A DNA stretch of 64,000 bases from Hyphomicrobiales bacterium (GTDB lineage: Bacteria > Pseudomonadota > Alphaproteobacteria > Rhizobiales > Xanthobacteraceae). The stretch lies in NCBI GenBank assembly GCA_009377755.1, contig WHTM01000018.1, positions 26,204-90,203 on the forward strand. Reading direction: 5' to 3'. The position numbers and the translations under genes are program-made. Below the pieces are notes generated by a model. It saw only the letters and a program-made list of their open reading frames with translations. It ran no database searches and was not told where the DNA came from. Shown in pieces: positions 8,553-16,995 of the stretch (the first letter of the stretch is position 1; every line of letters starts with the position of its first letter).

Positions 8553-8915
8553 CTACTTCCGCATATAGGCCGGCGTGCCACCTGCGAGAAAATCCTCTCG
8601 CGGCGGCGCGAAGATGTCGACCACCTCGGTGTCCTCGGGAAACCACGCCTCGTGCTCGACGCCGCCGGAGATCACCGCCATGTCGCCGGGGCCGCAGACA
8701 CGGCGCTCGTTGCCGAGGCGGAATTCCATCTTGCCTTTGAGTATCCAGAAAATCTGCTCATGCGGATGCTGGTGCGCGGCGGCGTGCGCGCCGGCCTTCA
8801 TGCTCCAGACCACCAGCATGCACTGATCACCGGCGACCAATCGGCGGCTGATCTTGTCGGTGACCTGCTCCTCGGCGAGCGACGTCAGCGAGGCAAATCC
8901 GGCGAGCTTGGGCAT
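8553..8915 (-). CDS. Small cupin-domain protein
   Basis: A 120-residue single-domain cupin. The metal-site region AHAAAHQHPHEQIFWILKGKMEFRLG matches the cupin motif 1 pattern G(X)5HXH(X)3-4E(X)6G, and ISGGVEHEAWFPEDTEVVDIF covers motif 2. Such proteins are small metal-dependent isomerases, dioxygenases or sugar-binding proteins, and the substrate cannot be told from sequence. The ATG at 8915 is divergent from cydA. Confidence 0.85.
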   Translation of the reverse strand: MPKLAGFASLTSLAEEQVTDKISRRLVAGDQCMLVVWSMKAGAHAAAHQHPHEQIFWILKGKMEFRLGNERRVCGPGDMAVISGGVEHEAWFPEDTEVVDIFAPPREDFLAGGTPAYMRK

Positions 8916-9069
8916 GGCATGACCCCCGGGGATTGATGACGTTCCGCTGCTCTATGCGCGGCAGCCGGCACATTGTCCACTGCCGGGGCAGCCCCCACCT
9001 ATAAGCCGAACCGGAAGCGTCCTGGACTGCTCTTTGGTCTTGGGCGACGCATCATCAGGTGGCAGTCCG

Positions 9070-10461
9070 ATGGACCTCGACCCCGTCCTGTTGGCCCGGC
9101 TGCAGTTCGCCTTCACGATCTCGTTTCACATCATCTTTCCAAGCTTCACCATCGGGCTTGCCGCCTATATCGCCACCCTCGAAGTGATGTGGTCGTGGAC
9201 CGGGCAGGACCGCTACAGGCGCGTCGCCCGGTTCTGGACCAAAATCTTCGCGGTGTCGTTCGCCATGGGCGTGGTGTCGGGCATCGTGCTCTCCTACGAG
9301 CTCGGCACCAACTGGAGCCGGTTCTCCGCCGCGTTCGGCAACATCATCGGGCCGCTCGCCGGCTACGAGGTGCTGACCGCGTTCTTCCTGGAAGCGACCT
9401 TCCTCGGGATCCTGCTGTTCGGCGGCGACCGCGTGCCGCGCTGGCTGCACGTCTTTTCCGCCATCGCGGTCGCGACCGGAACGGCTATTTCCGCGTTCTG
9501 GATTCTCTCCGCCAACAGCTTCATGCACACGCCCGCCGGCCACGAGATGCGCGACGGCGTCGCCTATCCGCTCGACTGGTGGGCGATCGTGTTCAATCCG
9601 AGCTTCCCGTATCGTTTCGCACACATGCTCAACGCGTCGTATCTGACCGGCGGATTCGTCGTGCTCGCGGTCGGCGCGCGCTATCTGCTGGCCGGCCGCC
9701 ATGTGGAGGAAGCGCGCACGATGCTGCGTATGACGGTCGCGCTGCTGGCGGTGTTGGCGCCGTTGCAGCTCCTGCTCGGCGATCAGCATGGGCTCAACAC
9801 GCTCGGGCACCAGCCGATCAAGATCGCCGCGATGGAGGCGCACTGGGACGGCAGCAAGCCGGGCGACTTCCATATTTTCGCCTGGCCGGACGAAAAGACG
9901 GAAACAAACCGTTTCGCGATTTCGATCCCACGCGGCGCGTCGCTGGTCCTGAAACATGACCCGGACGGACTGTTTCCCGGTCTGACGAGCGTTCCGGCAT
10001 CGGACCGGCCGCCGGTCGTCACGGTGTTCTTCGCCTTCCGCATCATGCTGGCGATCGGCTTCTTCATGATCGCCGCGGCGCTCTACGGCGCGTGGCTGTG
10101 GTGGCGCGGACGATTGTTCGAGACGCGCTGGTTCCTGCACGTGTTGGCGCACAGCTGGTGGACCGGCTTCGTCGCGGTGCTCGCCGGCTGGATCGTGACC
10201 GAGAGCGGCCGGCAGCCGTGGATCGTCTATGGACTCATGCGCACGGCCGATGCGACCTCGCCGGTGCTCGGCGGCGCGGTCTTGGCCACGCTGGTGCTGT
10301 TCGTGCTGGTCTACGGCGCCATCTTCTCGGCCGGCATCTACTACATCAACCGCCTGCTCTCGGCAGGCATCGTCGGTGGCGATCAGCCCGCGCCGGTGGC
10401 TGGATCGCCAATGGCAGCGGCCGAGCCTGCCGGCCGGGTGGCGCTGCGGAAAGAAGGATGA
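9070..10461 (+). CDS. cydA: Cytochrome bd ubiquinol oxidase subunit I, short Q-loop (CIO type)
   Basis: Subunit I of the bd-type quinol oxidase, an inner-membrane enzyme that reduces oxygen at high affinity and carries haems b558, b595 and d. About nine hydrophobic segments are visible. LARLQFAFTISFHIIFPSFTIG (7-28) contains the conserved haem-ligand His. At about 463 aa with a short quinone loop it matches the cyanide-insensitive CioA group better than E. coli CydA (about 522 aa). The ATG at 9070 is preferred over an ATG 36 bp upstream because the protein then begins MDLDPVLLARLQFA, typical of the family. It overlaps or abuts cydB. Confidence 0.95.
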   Translation: MDLDPVLLARLQFAFTISFHIIFPSFTIGLAAYIATLEVMWSWTGQDRYRRVARFWTKIFAVSFAMGVVSGIVLSYELGTNWSRFSAAFGNIIGPLAGYEVLTAFFLEATFLGILLFGGDRVPRWLHVFSAIAVATGTAISAFWILSANSFMHTPAGHEMRDGVAYPLDWWAIVFNPSFPYRFAHMLNASYLTGGFVVLAVGARYLLAGRHVEEARTMLRMTVALLAVLAPLQLLLGDQHGLNTLGHQPIKIAAMEAHWDGSKPGDFHIFAWPDEKTETNRFAISIPRGASLVLKHDPDGLFPGLTSVPASDRPPVVTVFFAFRIMLAIGFFMIAAALYGAWLWWRGRLFETRWFLHVLAHSWWTGFVAVLAGWIVTESGRQPWIVYGLMRTADATSPVLGGAVLATLVLFVLVYGAIFSAGIYYINRLLSAGIVGGDQPAPVAGSPMAAAEPAGRVALRKEG

Positions 10462-10466
10462 GCGTG

Positions 10467-11468
10467 ATGGTCTGGGACCTGCCGCTGATCTGGGCTGCGA
10501 TACTCGGTTTTGCCGTCGTCATGTATGTCGTGCTCGACGGATTCGACCTCGGTCTCGGCCTGCTGTTCCCGTTCGCCAAGGACGAAAGCGAGCGCGATCA
10601 GATGATGGCCTCGATCAAGCCGTTCTGGGACGGCAACGAGACCTGGCTGGTGCTCGGCGGCGGCGGACTGCTGGTCGCGTTTCCGCGCGCCTACGCGATC
10701 CTGCTGCCGGCGCTGTACCTGCCCGTCATCGTCATGCTGCTGGGGCTGATCTTCCGCGGAGTGGCGTTCGAGTTCCGCCACCTGTCGCACGGCAAGACCC
10801 AATGGAACGTCGCGTTTGCGGCCGGATCGGCGGTCGCTGCCGTGTCGCAGGGAATGATTCTCGGGGGGATGATCCAGGGCATCCACGTGGAAGGCGGCGC
10901 GTTCGCCGGCGGTGCTTTCGACTGGGCAACGCCGTTCGCACTGCTGTGCGGGTTCGGCGTCGCGGCCGGCTATGCGCTGCTCGGCGCGACGTGGCTGATC
11001 ATGAAGACCGAAGGTCCGGTCGCGGAACGCGCGCGCAGCCAGGCTAAAGTTCTGCTCGCGCTCGTGCTCGCCTTCATGGCGGCGGTGAGCGTGTGGACGC
11101 CGCTTGCCTTCCCGCGCATCGCCGAACGCTGGTTTTCGCTGCCGAATTTCTACTATCTCTGGCCGGTACCGCTGCTCACCGCCTTGCTTGCGCTGCTCGC
11201 CTGGCGATGGATCGACCGGGCGCACGACGCCACACCCTTCTTCGCCGCCATCGGGCTGTTCCTGCTCGGCTATCTCGGGCTGGTGATCTCCTCGTTCCCG
11301 TATCTGGTTCCGCCGACGCTGACGATCTGGGACACGGCGGCGGCACGGTCAAGCCAGCTCTTCATGCTGGTCGGCACGCTGTTCCTGATGCCGTTCATCC
11401 TCGGCTATACCGCGCTCGCCTACTGGCTGTTCCGTGGCAAGGTGACGGAAGGCGAGGGCTATCACTGA
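10467..11468 (+). CDS. cydB: Cytochrome bd ubiquinol oxidase subunit II
   Basis: Subunit II, starting MVWDLPLIWAAILGFAVVMY and continuing VLDGFDLGLGLLFPF, the CydB signature, with about eight membrane helices over 333 residues. The ATG at 10467 has AAGAAGGA about 8 nt upstream; an ATG at 10458, overlapping the cydA stop as ATGA, sits directly on that ribosome-binding site and is less likely. No cydX-like small ORF was recognised after it. Its last 7 bp overlap the end of the convergent GT39 gene. Confidence 0.95.
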   Translation: MVWDLPLIWAAILGFAVVMYVVLDGFDLGLGLLFPFAKDESERDQMMASIKPFWDGNETWLVLGGGGLLVAFPRAYAILLPALYLPVIVMLLGLIFRGVAFEFRHLSHGKTQWNVAFAAGSAVAAVSQGMILGGMIQGIHVEGGAFAGGAFDWATPFALLCGFGVAAGYALLGATWLIMKTEGPVAERARSQAKVLLALVLAFMAAVSVWTPLAFPRIAERWFSLPNFYYLWPVPLLTALLALLAWRWIDRAHDATPFFAAIGLFLLGYLGLVISSFPYLVPPTLTIWDTAAARSSQLFMLVGTLFLMPFILGYTALAYWLFRGKVTEGEGYH

Positions 11469-13003
11469 CCCTTCGGCGCCGCCATACGCTGCGGCCGGAT
11501 CACGGCCCAGCCGACGCGTAGCGGCCGGCCGAAGCCTTGCAGTGTGCGTTCGAACACGCGCGGGACTTCCAGCACCAGATCGGGAAACCGCGCCTTGATC
11601 TCCTGCGGCGGCGTGCCGGGCGTATCGACCGCCGGCCAGAGCACCACCGCACCGCGCGATCTGATGTCGTCGGCGGTCAGCCACGGCGTCGTCGTCTCGT
11701 CGATGAACTGGCGCGGGCGGCTCGCCGAGGCGACGGCGACCAGCGATGCCAGCCGCCGGTCGCCCGTGACGATCTCAAGCGGCTGGCCGGTCCGCCGCTC
11801 GAATGTCTCGGTGAAAAAACGTCCGATGGCGATGGCCGGCTGCGCGACACGCAGCTCCATCCGTAGGAGCCGCGGCACCAGGGTGACGCCGAGCACGATC
11901 ATCACCGGCGACACGATCAGCAGGCCGATCCAAGCGTAGGCCAGGATGCGCTGGCGGTGCAGCCGGATCGTATCGCCGGTGAAGACGACCACCGCCAGCC
12001 CGGACAGAACGAGGACGGGCGCGAAGGCGACCAGCGGCGGCGAGCGGGCATAGAGCAGGGCGGCGACGCTCGCGGCCAAGGGCGGCGAAATCGCGAAGAA
12101 ATAGACGAAAACGCGTCCCGCCTCGGCGGTGGCGAGCCGCTCGATTGCCGGCACCATTTGCCGGAGCTGGAACGGCCATCCGCTGGCCAGCACCACCAAG
12201 AGCACCGCGCCTGAATGCGCCATCAGCAGGTCGCCCAGCAGGCGCAGCCAGATCATCGCATCGCGTGCCGGCTCAAGCGGGCGCCAGCCCTTCAGCACCG
12301 GCCGCGCCAGATCCGGCTGATGCACAAGCCAGAGCGCATAGGGAAGCACGATCATGGCGACGATAACAACGCAGAACCAGGGATCGAGGGTACGCAACAT
12401 CTCGCGTCCCCGCCGTGTCGCGATCAGGAACAGGTCGAGCAGGACGACGAGCACGATGGCGAGCCAGGCGGTGAGCAGCAGCAGCCCGATCTCGATGGCG
12501 AGCGCGAACCAGTAGCGTCGGCGGCCTTCGCCGTACACGCGCCAGGTATGCAGCAGCACCAGTGACCAGAGCGGCATCGCCAGCACATGCGGGCCGAAAT
12601 CCGGCGTCGGCACGGCGACGGTCGACACACCGACCATGAGCAGGATCGCGAGAACGGAATGCTGCATGCCGACGATGCCGCGCCCGAGTGCCATCAGGCT
12701 CCACAGCGTGACCACCACGCATCCCTGCGCCAGCAGGTAGACGCCGATCATGCGGCCGCCCGTCAGCGCGAAGGCGATATCCGCGAGCCAGTAGGCCAGC
12801 GGCGGGCCGTAGACCGTGCCGAGCCGGAATTCGCGCCCGATCGTCAGCGTTTCCGCGAGATCTCCGGGCGGCGCTGAATAGAACAGCGCAGGGACCAGCA
12901 GCCACAGCAGCGCCTGGGCAAGCGCCGCGAGCCAGAATACCGAGGCGGGACGCACGCGCAGCGCTTCGACGATGAGGGACGCGTAGATCATCTGCCCGCG
13001 CAA
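11462..13003 (-). CDS. GT39-like polytopic glycosyltransferase (ArnT/PMT superfamily)
   Basis: A 513-residue protein with about ten or more hydrophobic segments and the first-loop pattern of GT-C enzymes: APPGDLAETLTIGREFRLG then YGPPLAYWLADIAF, where acidic residues in the first periplasmic loop act in catalysis. Family members transfer sugar from a lipid-phosphate donor to an envelope acceptor. The C-terminal third is a soluble-looking domain. The start may be ATG 13003 or the ATG four codons in (MIYASLIVEAL). The GT2 at the left edge could provide a lipid-linked donor; that is inference. Confidence 0.8.
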   Translation of the reverse strand: MRGQMIYASLIVEALRVRPASVFWLAALAQALLWLLVPALFYSAPPGDLAETLTIGREFRLGTVYGPPLAYWLADIAFALTGGRMIGVYLLAQGCVVVTLWSLMALGRGIVGMQHSVLAILLMVGVSTVAVPTPDFGPHVLAMPLWSLVLLHTWRVYGEGRRRYWFALAIEIGLLLLTAWLAIVLVVLLDLFLIATRRGREMLRTLDPWFCVVIVAMIVLPYALWLVHQPDLARPVLKGWRPLEPARDAMIWLRLLGDLLMAHSGAVLLVVLASGWPFQLRQMVPAIERLATAEAGRVFVYFFAISPPLAASVAALLYARSPPLVAFAPVLVLSGLAVVVFTGDTIRLHRQRILAYAWIGLLIVSPVMIVLGVTLVPRLLRMELRVAQPAIAIGRFFTETFERRTGQPLEIVTGDRRLASLVAVASASRPRQFIDETTTPWLTADDIRSRGAVVLWPAVDTPGTPPQEIKARFPDLVLEVPRVFERTLQGFGRPLRVGWAVIRPQRMAAPKGQ

Positions 13004-13038
13004 TCAAGACAAGCGCGACCAGAGATACGGTGCGACGG

Positions 13039-13746
13039 CTAGAGTGGCAACACGCTTGGCACGGCCGCACCGGCGCCGTCGGCAGGGTCGCCCCAGGCCC
13101 TGGCCACCGGCTCGAACGAGCGCCGGTGATGGACGGTTGGCCCGAGCCGATCCAGCGCCGCAAAATGCTCGGGCACGCTGTAGCCCATGTGGCGCTCGAA
13201 ACCATATCCCGGATGCGCCGCGCCGATGCGCGCCATCAACCGGTCGCGCGTCACCTTGGCGACGATCGAGGCGGCCGCGATCGAGGCGACGATCGCATCG
13301 CCGCTCACCACCGCCTCGCAATCGCAGCAGCAGTCGATGCGGTCCCGCCCGTCGACGAAGACGAGCTTCGGCTTGAGCGGCAGCGCGGCGACGGCGCGTG
13401 CCAGCGCCCAAAGCGAGGCGCGCAGGATGTTGTCCCGGTCGATCCGGGCCGGCGAGGCGAAGGCGACCGCGACCTCGGCGCGCGCGCAGATGCGGCCGTA
13501 GAGTTGTTCGCGGCGTTCGGCGGTCAGCTTCTTGGAATCGTCGAGGCCGCGCGGAATGCGCTTGGGATCGAGAATCACCGCGGCGGCGACCACCGGTCCG
13601 GCAAGCGGTCCGCGCCCGGCTTCGTCGCAGCCGGCGACCGGCCAGACCCCGCGCTTGAGCGCCGCGCGCTCGCGCGCAAACGTTGGACGGAGATCGGGCT
13701 CTCCCAGGGGCAGGCGTTCGGCGCGGAGGGCGGCGGCGCGGCTCAT
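13039..13746 (-). CDS. rnhB: Ribonuclease HII
   Basis: Cleaves the RNA strand of RNA-DNA hybrids and single ribonucleotides in DNA. The signature [20 protein letters not shown] (38-57) holds the first two catalytic acids (Asp41, Glu42), and [10 protein letters not shown] supplies the next Asp. The length of 235 aa is normal, with a short alphaproteobacterial N-terminal extension. It ends 35 bp upstream of the GT39 gene on the same strand. Confidence 0.96.
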   Translation of the reverse strand: MSRAAALRAERLPLGEPDLRPTFARERAALKRGVWPVAGCDEAGRGPLAGPVVAAAVILDPKRIPRGLDDSKKLTAERREQLYGRICARAEVAVAFASPARIDRDNILRASLWALARAVAALPLKPKLVFVDGRDRIDCCCDCEAVVSGDAIVASIAAASIVAKVTRDRLMARIGAAHPGYGFERHMGYSVPEHFAALDRLGPTVHHRRSFEPVARAWGDPADGAGAAVPSVLPL

Positions 13747-13878
13747 GGCCCACGATGCTGCACACCGGAGCGGTGCCTAAGTCAATAGCCGTGGGACCGG
13801 CTGTGGACAGCGCGCTTTTCCGTCGTCCCCGCGAAAGCGCATCGCTGCCAAGCTAAGCGGCGAGCACCATTCTGCGAC

Positions 13879-13993
13879 CGTCATCCTGAGGCGCGACCCC
13901 GGCCTTAGGCCGGGGGAGCCTCGAAGGATGAACGGCCCCGGACTCGCGGCCATCCTTCGAGGCTCGCCCTGCGGGCGAGCACCTCAGGATGAC
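13879..13993. repeat. GTCATCCTGAGG palindromic repeat, copy 1
   Basis: Begins GTCATCCTGAGG and ends CCTCAGGATGAC as an inverted repeat, with inner CCTCGAAGGATG units and two GC hairpins (CCCCGGCCTTAGGCCGGGG; CTCGCCCTGCGGGCGAG). Related copies lie at 14355-14493 and 48179-48296. Its right end supplies the TGA stop and last two Ser codons of the GIY-YIG gene. Confidence 0.85.
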
Positions 13994-14322
13994 GTCTCGG
14001 TTTGTGGCGCGCGCGAGGACGAAGTCTTCGGCTTGCCGCCACGTCGCTTGGCAAAGGCCTTAACGCTGTCCCAATCGCCGCGCGCGAGTGCCTCTTTCTT
14101 CGCGCGGCTCCAGCCCTTGATCTGCCGCTCTGCGGCGATCGCGTCGGTGATTCGATCGAAGTGCTCCGACCAGATCAAAGTGACGGGGCGACGAGTGAAG
14201 GTGTAGCCGGGATAGGCGCCGGTCTGGTGCTCGGCGATGCGCTTCGAGAGGTCATCGCCCGTCGCGCTGCCGACGTAGAATGACCCGTCGGCGCAACGAA
14301 GCATGTAGACAAAGGCTCCCAT
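13984..14322 (-). CDS. GIY-YIG domain nuclease-like protein
   Basis: A 112-residue stand-alone GIY-YIG domain of the UPF0213/YhbQ-like group. It begins GAFVYMLRCADGSFYVGSAT, matching the GIY...YVG core, followed by a conserved Arg helix (DLSKRIAEHQ) and AAERQIKGWSRAKKEAL typical of the family. Cellular role is generally unknown. The C-terminal codons and stop fall inside a palindromic repeat, so the last few residues are not ancestral. Confidence 0.88.
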   Translation of the reverse strand: MGAFVYMLRCADGSFYVGSATGDDLSKRIAEHQTGAYPGYTFTRRPVTLIWSEHFDRITDAIAAERQIKGWSRAKKEALARGDWDSVKAFAKRRGGKPKTSSSRAPQTETSS

Positions 14323-14354
14323 CGCAGGACCTCCCCACGCTACAACCTCTCCCC

Positions 14355-14493
14355 GTCACCCTGAGGCGCTCGGCGCGTAAAGCGCGTCTACGCGCGTCTT
14401 CACCGCGCTATGGCGCCGAGCCTCGAAGGGCGACGGCCAGGACTCGCGGCCATCCTTCGAGGGCCATGCTTCGCATGGCCGCCTCAGGATGAC
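14355..14493. repeat. GTCATCCTGAGG palindromic repeat, copy 2
   Basis: Same ends as the copy at 13879 (GTCACCCTGAGG ... CCTCAGGATGAC) with CCTCGAAGG / CCTTCGAGG inner units and different loop arms (GGCCATGCTTCGCATGGCC). It fills the spacer between the radical SAM gene and the GIY-YIG gene. Confidence 0.8.
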
Positions 14494-14568
14494 GGCCGTA
14501 GAATAGTGCTTGCGCCTTAACTTGGCGCCTGTGCGCTTTCGCGGGGACGACTTGTTGAGAAGCTGCGC

Positions 14569-15717
14569 TCAAAACAAACTCAACTGTTCCGTCTGCTTGC
14601 GCGGCGGGGCGAAGTGCTCGGTGGTGAGACGCGTCTTTCCCGCATTAAGCCCGAGCCGCTCGCAGGCAACCTCGAACCGCCGGCCGATCATCCAGGCAAA
14701 GGGCCCGCCGCCTGTCATGCGCTTGCCCCAGGCGGAGTCATAATCCTTGCCGCCGCGCGTCTCGCGCACGAGCTTGAACACGTGCCGGTAGCGGTCCGGG
14801 AAATTCGCCATCAGCCATTCCTTGAATAGGTCGCGCACTTCCAGCGGCAGCCGCAGCAGCACATAGCCCGCGCCGCGCACGCCGAGCGCCGCCGCGGTGT
14901 CGAGAATGCGTTCGATCTCGGAGTCGTTGATGGCCGGAATGACCGGCGCCACCATCACCGAGGTTGGCACCCCCGCTGCTGCCAATTGCCGCAGCGCCTC
15001 GAGCCGCCGCTGCGGCGTCGGGGCGCGCGGCTCCATCACGCGCGCGAGCTTGGCGTCGAGCGTCGTCACCGACAACGCGACCTTGACGAGATTGCGCTCT
15101 GCCATCCGGGCGAGAATGTCGAGGTCGCGCAGGATCAGCGCCGACTTGGTGACAATGCCGACCGGATGCCCGGCGCGCTCAAGCACATCGAGAATACGCC
15201 GCATGATCTGATAGGTGCGCTCGATCGGCTGGTAGGGATCGGTGTTTGTGCCGATTGCGATCGTGCGAGGCACATAGCTCGGCGCCGTCAGCTCGCGTTC
15301 CAGGAGTTCCGGCGCGTCCGGCTTGGCGAACAGCTTCGATTCGAAGTCGAGGCCGGGCGAGAGTCCGAGATAGGCATGGGTCGGACGGGCGAAGCAGTAG
15401 ATGCAGCCGTGCTCGCAGCCGCGATACGGGTTGATCGAGCGGTCGAAGGAAATGTCGGGAGAATCGTTGCGGGTGATGATCTTGCGCGTGCTGTCGACGG
15501 TGACAGTGGTTAGGAAGGGCGGCAGCTCCTCAAGGCTTTGCCAGCCGTCGTCGAAGGCGACCCGCGCGACCGGCTCATAGCGGCCCGAGGCGTTGGTCTG
15601 GGCGCCGCGGCCGCGCCGGCGCTCTCGATCGATGCCCCGAACCGACGGTTCGCCCGCCGGCGCGGAGAGCGCCGACACCGGCGGGCGACGAATGGCAACT
15701 GATGACGAACCGGCCAT
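14569..15717 (-). CDS. PA0069/Rv2578c-family radical SAM protein
   Basis: A radical SAM enzyme related to spore-photoproduct-lyase-like proteins. The cluster motif is CEHGCIYC (Cys101, 105, 108 when started at ATG 15717), i.e. CX3CX2C, preceded by SINPYRG. Further family hallmarks are IGTNTDPYQPIERTY and VMVAPVIPAINDSE. The upstream ATG at 15759 would add a short unconserved leader. The protein is about 382 residues with an Arg/Gly-rich N-terminus. The substrate is unknown for this family. Confidence 0.88.
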   Translation of the reverse strand: MAGSSSVAIRRPPVSALSAPAGEPSVRGIDRERRRGRGAQTNASGRYEPVARVAFDDGWQSLEELPPFLTTVTVDSTRKIITRNDSPDISFDRSINPYRGCEHGCIYCFARPTHAYLGLSPGLDFESKLFAKPDAPELLERELTAPSYVPRTIAIGTNTDPYQPIERTYQIMRRILDVLERAGHPVGIVTKSALILRDLDILARMAERNLVKVALSVTTLDAKLARVMEPRAPTPQRRLEALRQLAAAGVPTSVMVAPVIPAINDSEIERILDTAAALGVRGAGYVLLRLPLEVRDLFKEWLMANFPDRYRHVFKLVRETRGGKDYDSAWGKRMTGGGPFAWMIGRRFEVACERLGLNAGKTRLTTEHFAPPRKQTEQLSLF

Positions 15718-15938
15718 AGGGCACACCATAGGGGCAAGTGAAGAACGAAACAAGAACAAATTTGAGGTCGCCTATCCGCAACATCTGGGGCGGAATGGCT
15801 GGCGACGACGCTTGATATGGGAAGCAACCGGACCGGCAGGCGAAAGTTGCTCTTCGGAATGGAGAAAGGAACGAATCGCGGCCGATGATTTCCGCCTGCG
15901 CAACAATTGCCGAATGCTAAATGCTGGCGTTTCGATCG

Positions 15939-15998
15939 TGCGTGAGCATTGCTAATTTTGCCAAGTAATGCGTGAGCATTGCTAATTTTGCCAAGTAA
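15939..15998. repeat. Perfect 30-bp tandem duplication upstream of a GT2-like gene
   Basis: The unit starting TGCGTGAGCATTGCTAATTT occurs twice head to tail without mismatch (15939-15968 and 15969-15998), ending 10 bp before the ATG at 16009. The second copy runs into the ribosome-binding site AAGGGAG, so the duplication lies in the 5' leader or promoter. Confidence 0.9.
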
Positions 15999-16008
15999 AG
16001 GGAGCCGC

Positions 16009-16590
16009 ATGCTGAGCGTTGTCGTCGCCACGAATGAATCGGAGCGTGCGCTGGTGCCGACACTGGCGGCCCTGGTCCCCGGAGCCACCGCCGGTCTGGT
16101 GCGCGAGGTGATCATTGCCGATCCCGGCTCGCGCGATGCCACCGCGGATGTCGCCGATGTCGCCGGTTGCCGGATGCTGGTGTCGGACGCCCCGCTGGGA
16201 ATACGGCTGACACAGGCGGCCGCGGCTGCGCGCGCGCCGTGGCTCCTGTTCCTCACCGCGGGCGCCGTTCCGCAATCGGGGTGGGTCGAGGAAGCCACGC
16301 GCTTCATCGAGGAGGCATCGCTGCAAGGACGCGCCGATGCGGTCGCGGCGGCGTTTCGTGCTGTGTCGCCGGCGGTCGTCCCCGCGTCGCCGCTGCGCGA
16401 GGCGATCGCCCTGCTGGCGCAGGCCGCCGGTCTGGTGCGGCACGCGACGCAGGGCCTACTGATCGAAAAGCAGCACTATCTGCGCATCGGCGGCCATCGC
16501 GCGGAAGCGCCCGCACCGGAAGCCGACGTGCTGAGGCGACTCGGGCGGCGGCGGATCGTGACGCTGCGCTGCGGTGCGGTGAGTGCCTGA
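16009..16590 (+). CDS. GT2-like glycosyltransferase-fold protein, short
   Basis: A 193-residue protein starting MLSVVVATNESERAL with an N-terminal GT-A Rossmann pattern (VVVATNESE, then VREVIIADPGSRDATADVA in the position of the nucleotide-binding Asp). WLLFLTAGAVPQSGWVEE is where DxD would normally lie, but only TAGAVP is seen, so the metal motif is degenerate. ATG 16009 has AAGGGAG 6 nt upstream. It may be a divergent or inactive glycosyltransferase. It ends 3 bp before a palindromic hairpin. Confidence 0.7.
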   Translation: MLSVVVATNESERALVPTLAALVPGATAGLVREVIIADPGSRDATADVADVAGCRMLVSDAPLGIRLTQAAAAARAPWLLFLTAGAVPQSGWVEEATRFIEEASLQGRADAVAAAFRAVSPAVVPASPLREAIALLAQAAGLVRHATQGLLIEKQHYLRIGGHRAEAPAPEADVLRRLGRRRIVTLRCGAVSA

Positions 16591-16593
16591 CCG

Positions 16594-16669
16594 CTAGTGT
16601 CCCTTTGGTTCCGACGTTCGTACGAGCGTATGCTGCAATGGGATACGAACGTCGGAACCGGGACACTAG
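16594..16669. repeat. CTAG hairpin element a (type H3)
   Basis: A 76-bp palindrome beginning CTAGTGTCCC and ending GGGACACTAG. The arms are GGTTCCGACGTTCGTA and its complement, the left arm carries an extra TTT, and the loop includes ATGCTGCAAT. It lies exactly between two convergent genes: 3 bp after the GT2-like stop, and its right CTAG forms the TAG stop of the DUF3096 gene. Confidence 0.9.
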
Positions 16670-16809
16670 TTCAGCACGCCGAGACCGGAGGCGCCGATCA
16701 GGATCAGATAGAACGCGACAATGACGTTGAGAAAGCGCGGCGTGATCAGGATGAGAATGCCGGCGATCAGGGCCACGATCGGCTGAAAGTGCGCAATCCA
16801 CTCGGACAT
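16666..16809 (-). CDS. DUF3096 small membrane protein
   Basis: A 47-residue protein, MSEWIAHFQPIVALIAGILI and on, with two predicted membrane segments separated by ITPRFLN, the DUF3096 pattern (QPIVALIAGILILITPR). Function is unknown for the family. The TAG stop codon is the CTAG terminus of hairpin element a, implying the element sits exactly at, or created, the gene end. Confidence 0.8.
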   Translation of the reverse strand: MSEWIAHFQPIVALIAGILILITPRFLNVIVAFYLILIGASGLGVLN

Positions 16810-16995
16810 GGGGTCACTCCTGTGACCGGGGCAATGGGTCCGGGCGAGGCGCCGGAGCGTCGAATCACCATGATAGCATTCGTGGAACCAGGACACGGCA
16901 CTGCACCGTCGAGCCTGTACAAGCACGGCGCCGGCAAGTAGCCTTTCCGGCCAATGAAGACAGGGCCGCCTGAGCGGCCATGAGGGAGGACGACC

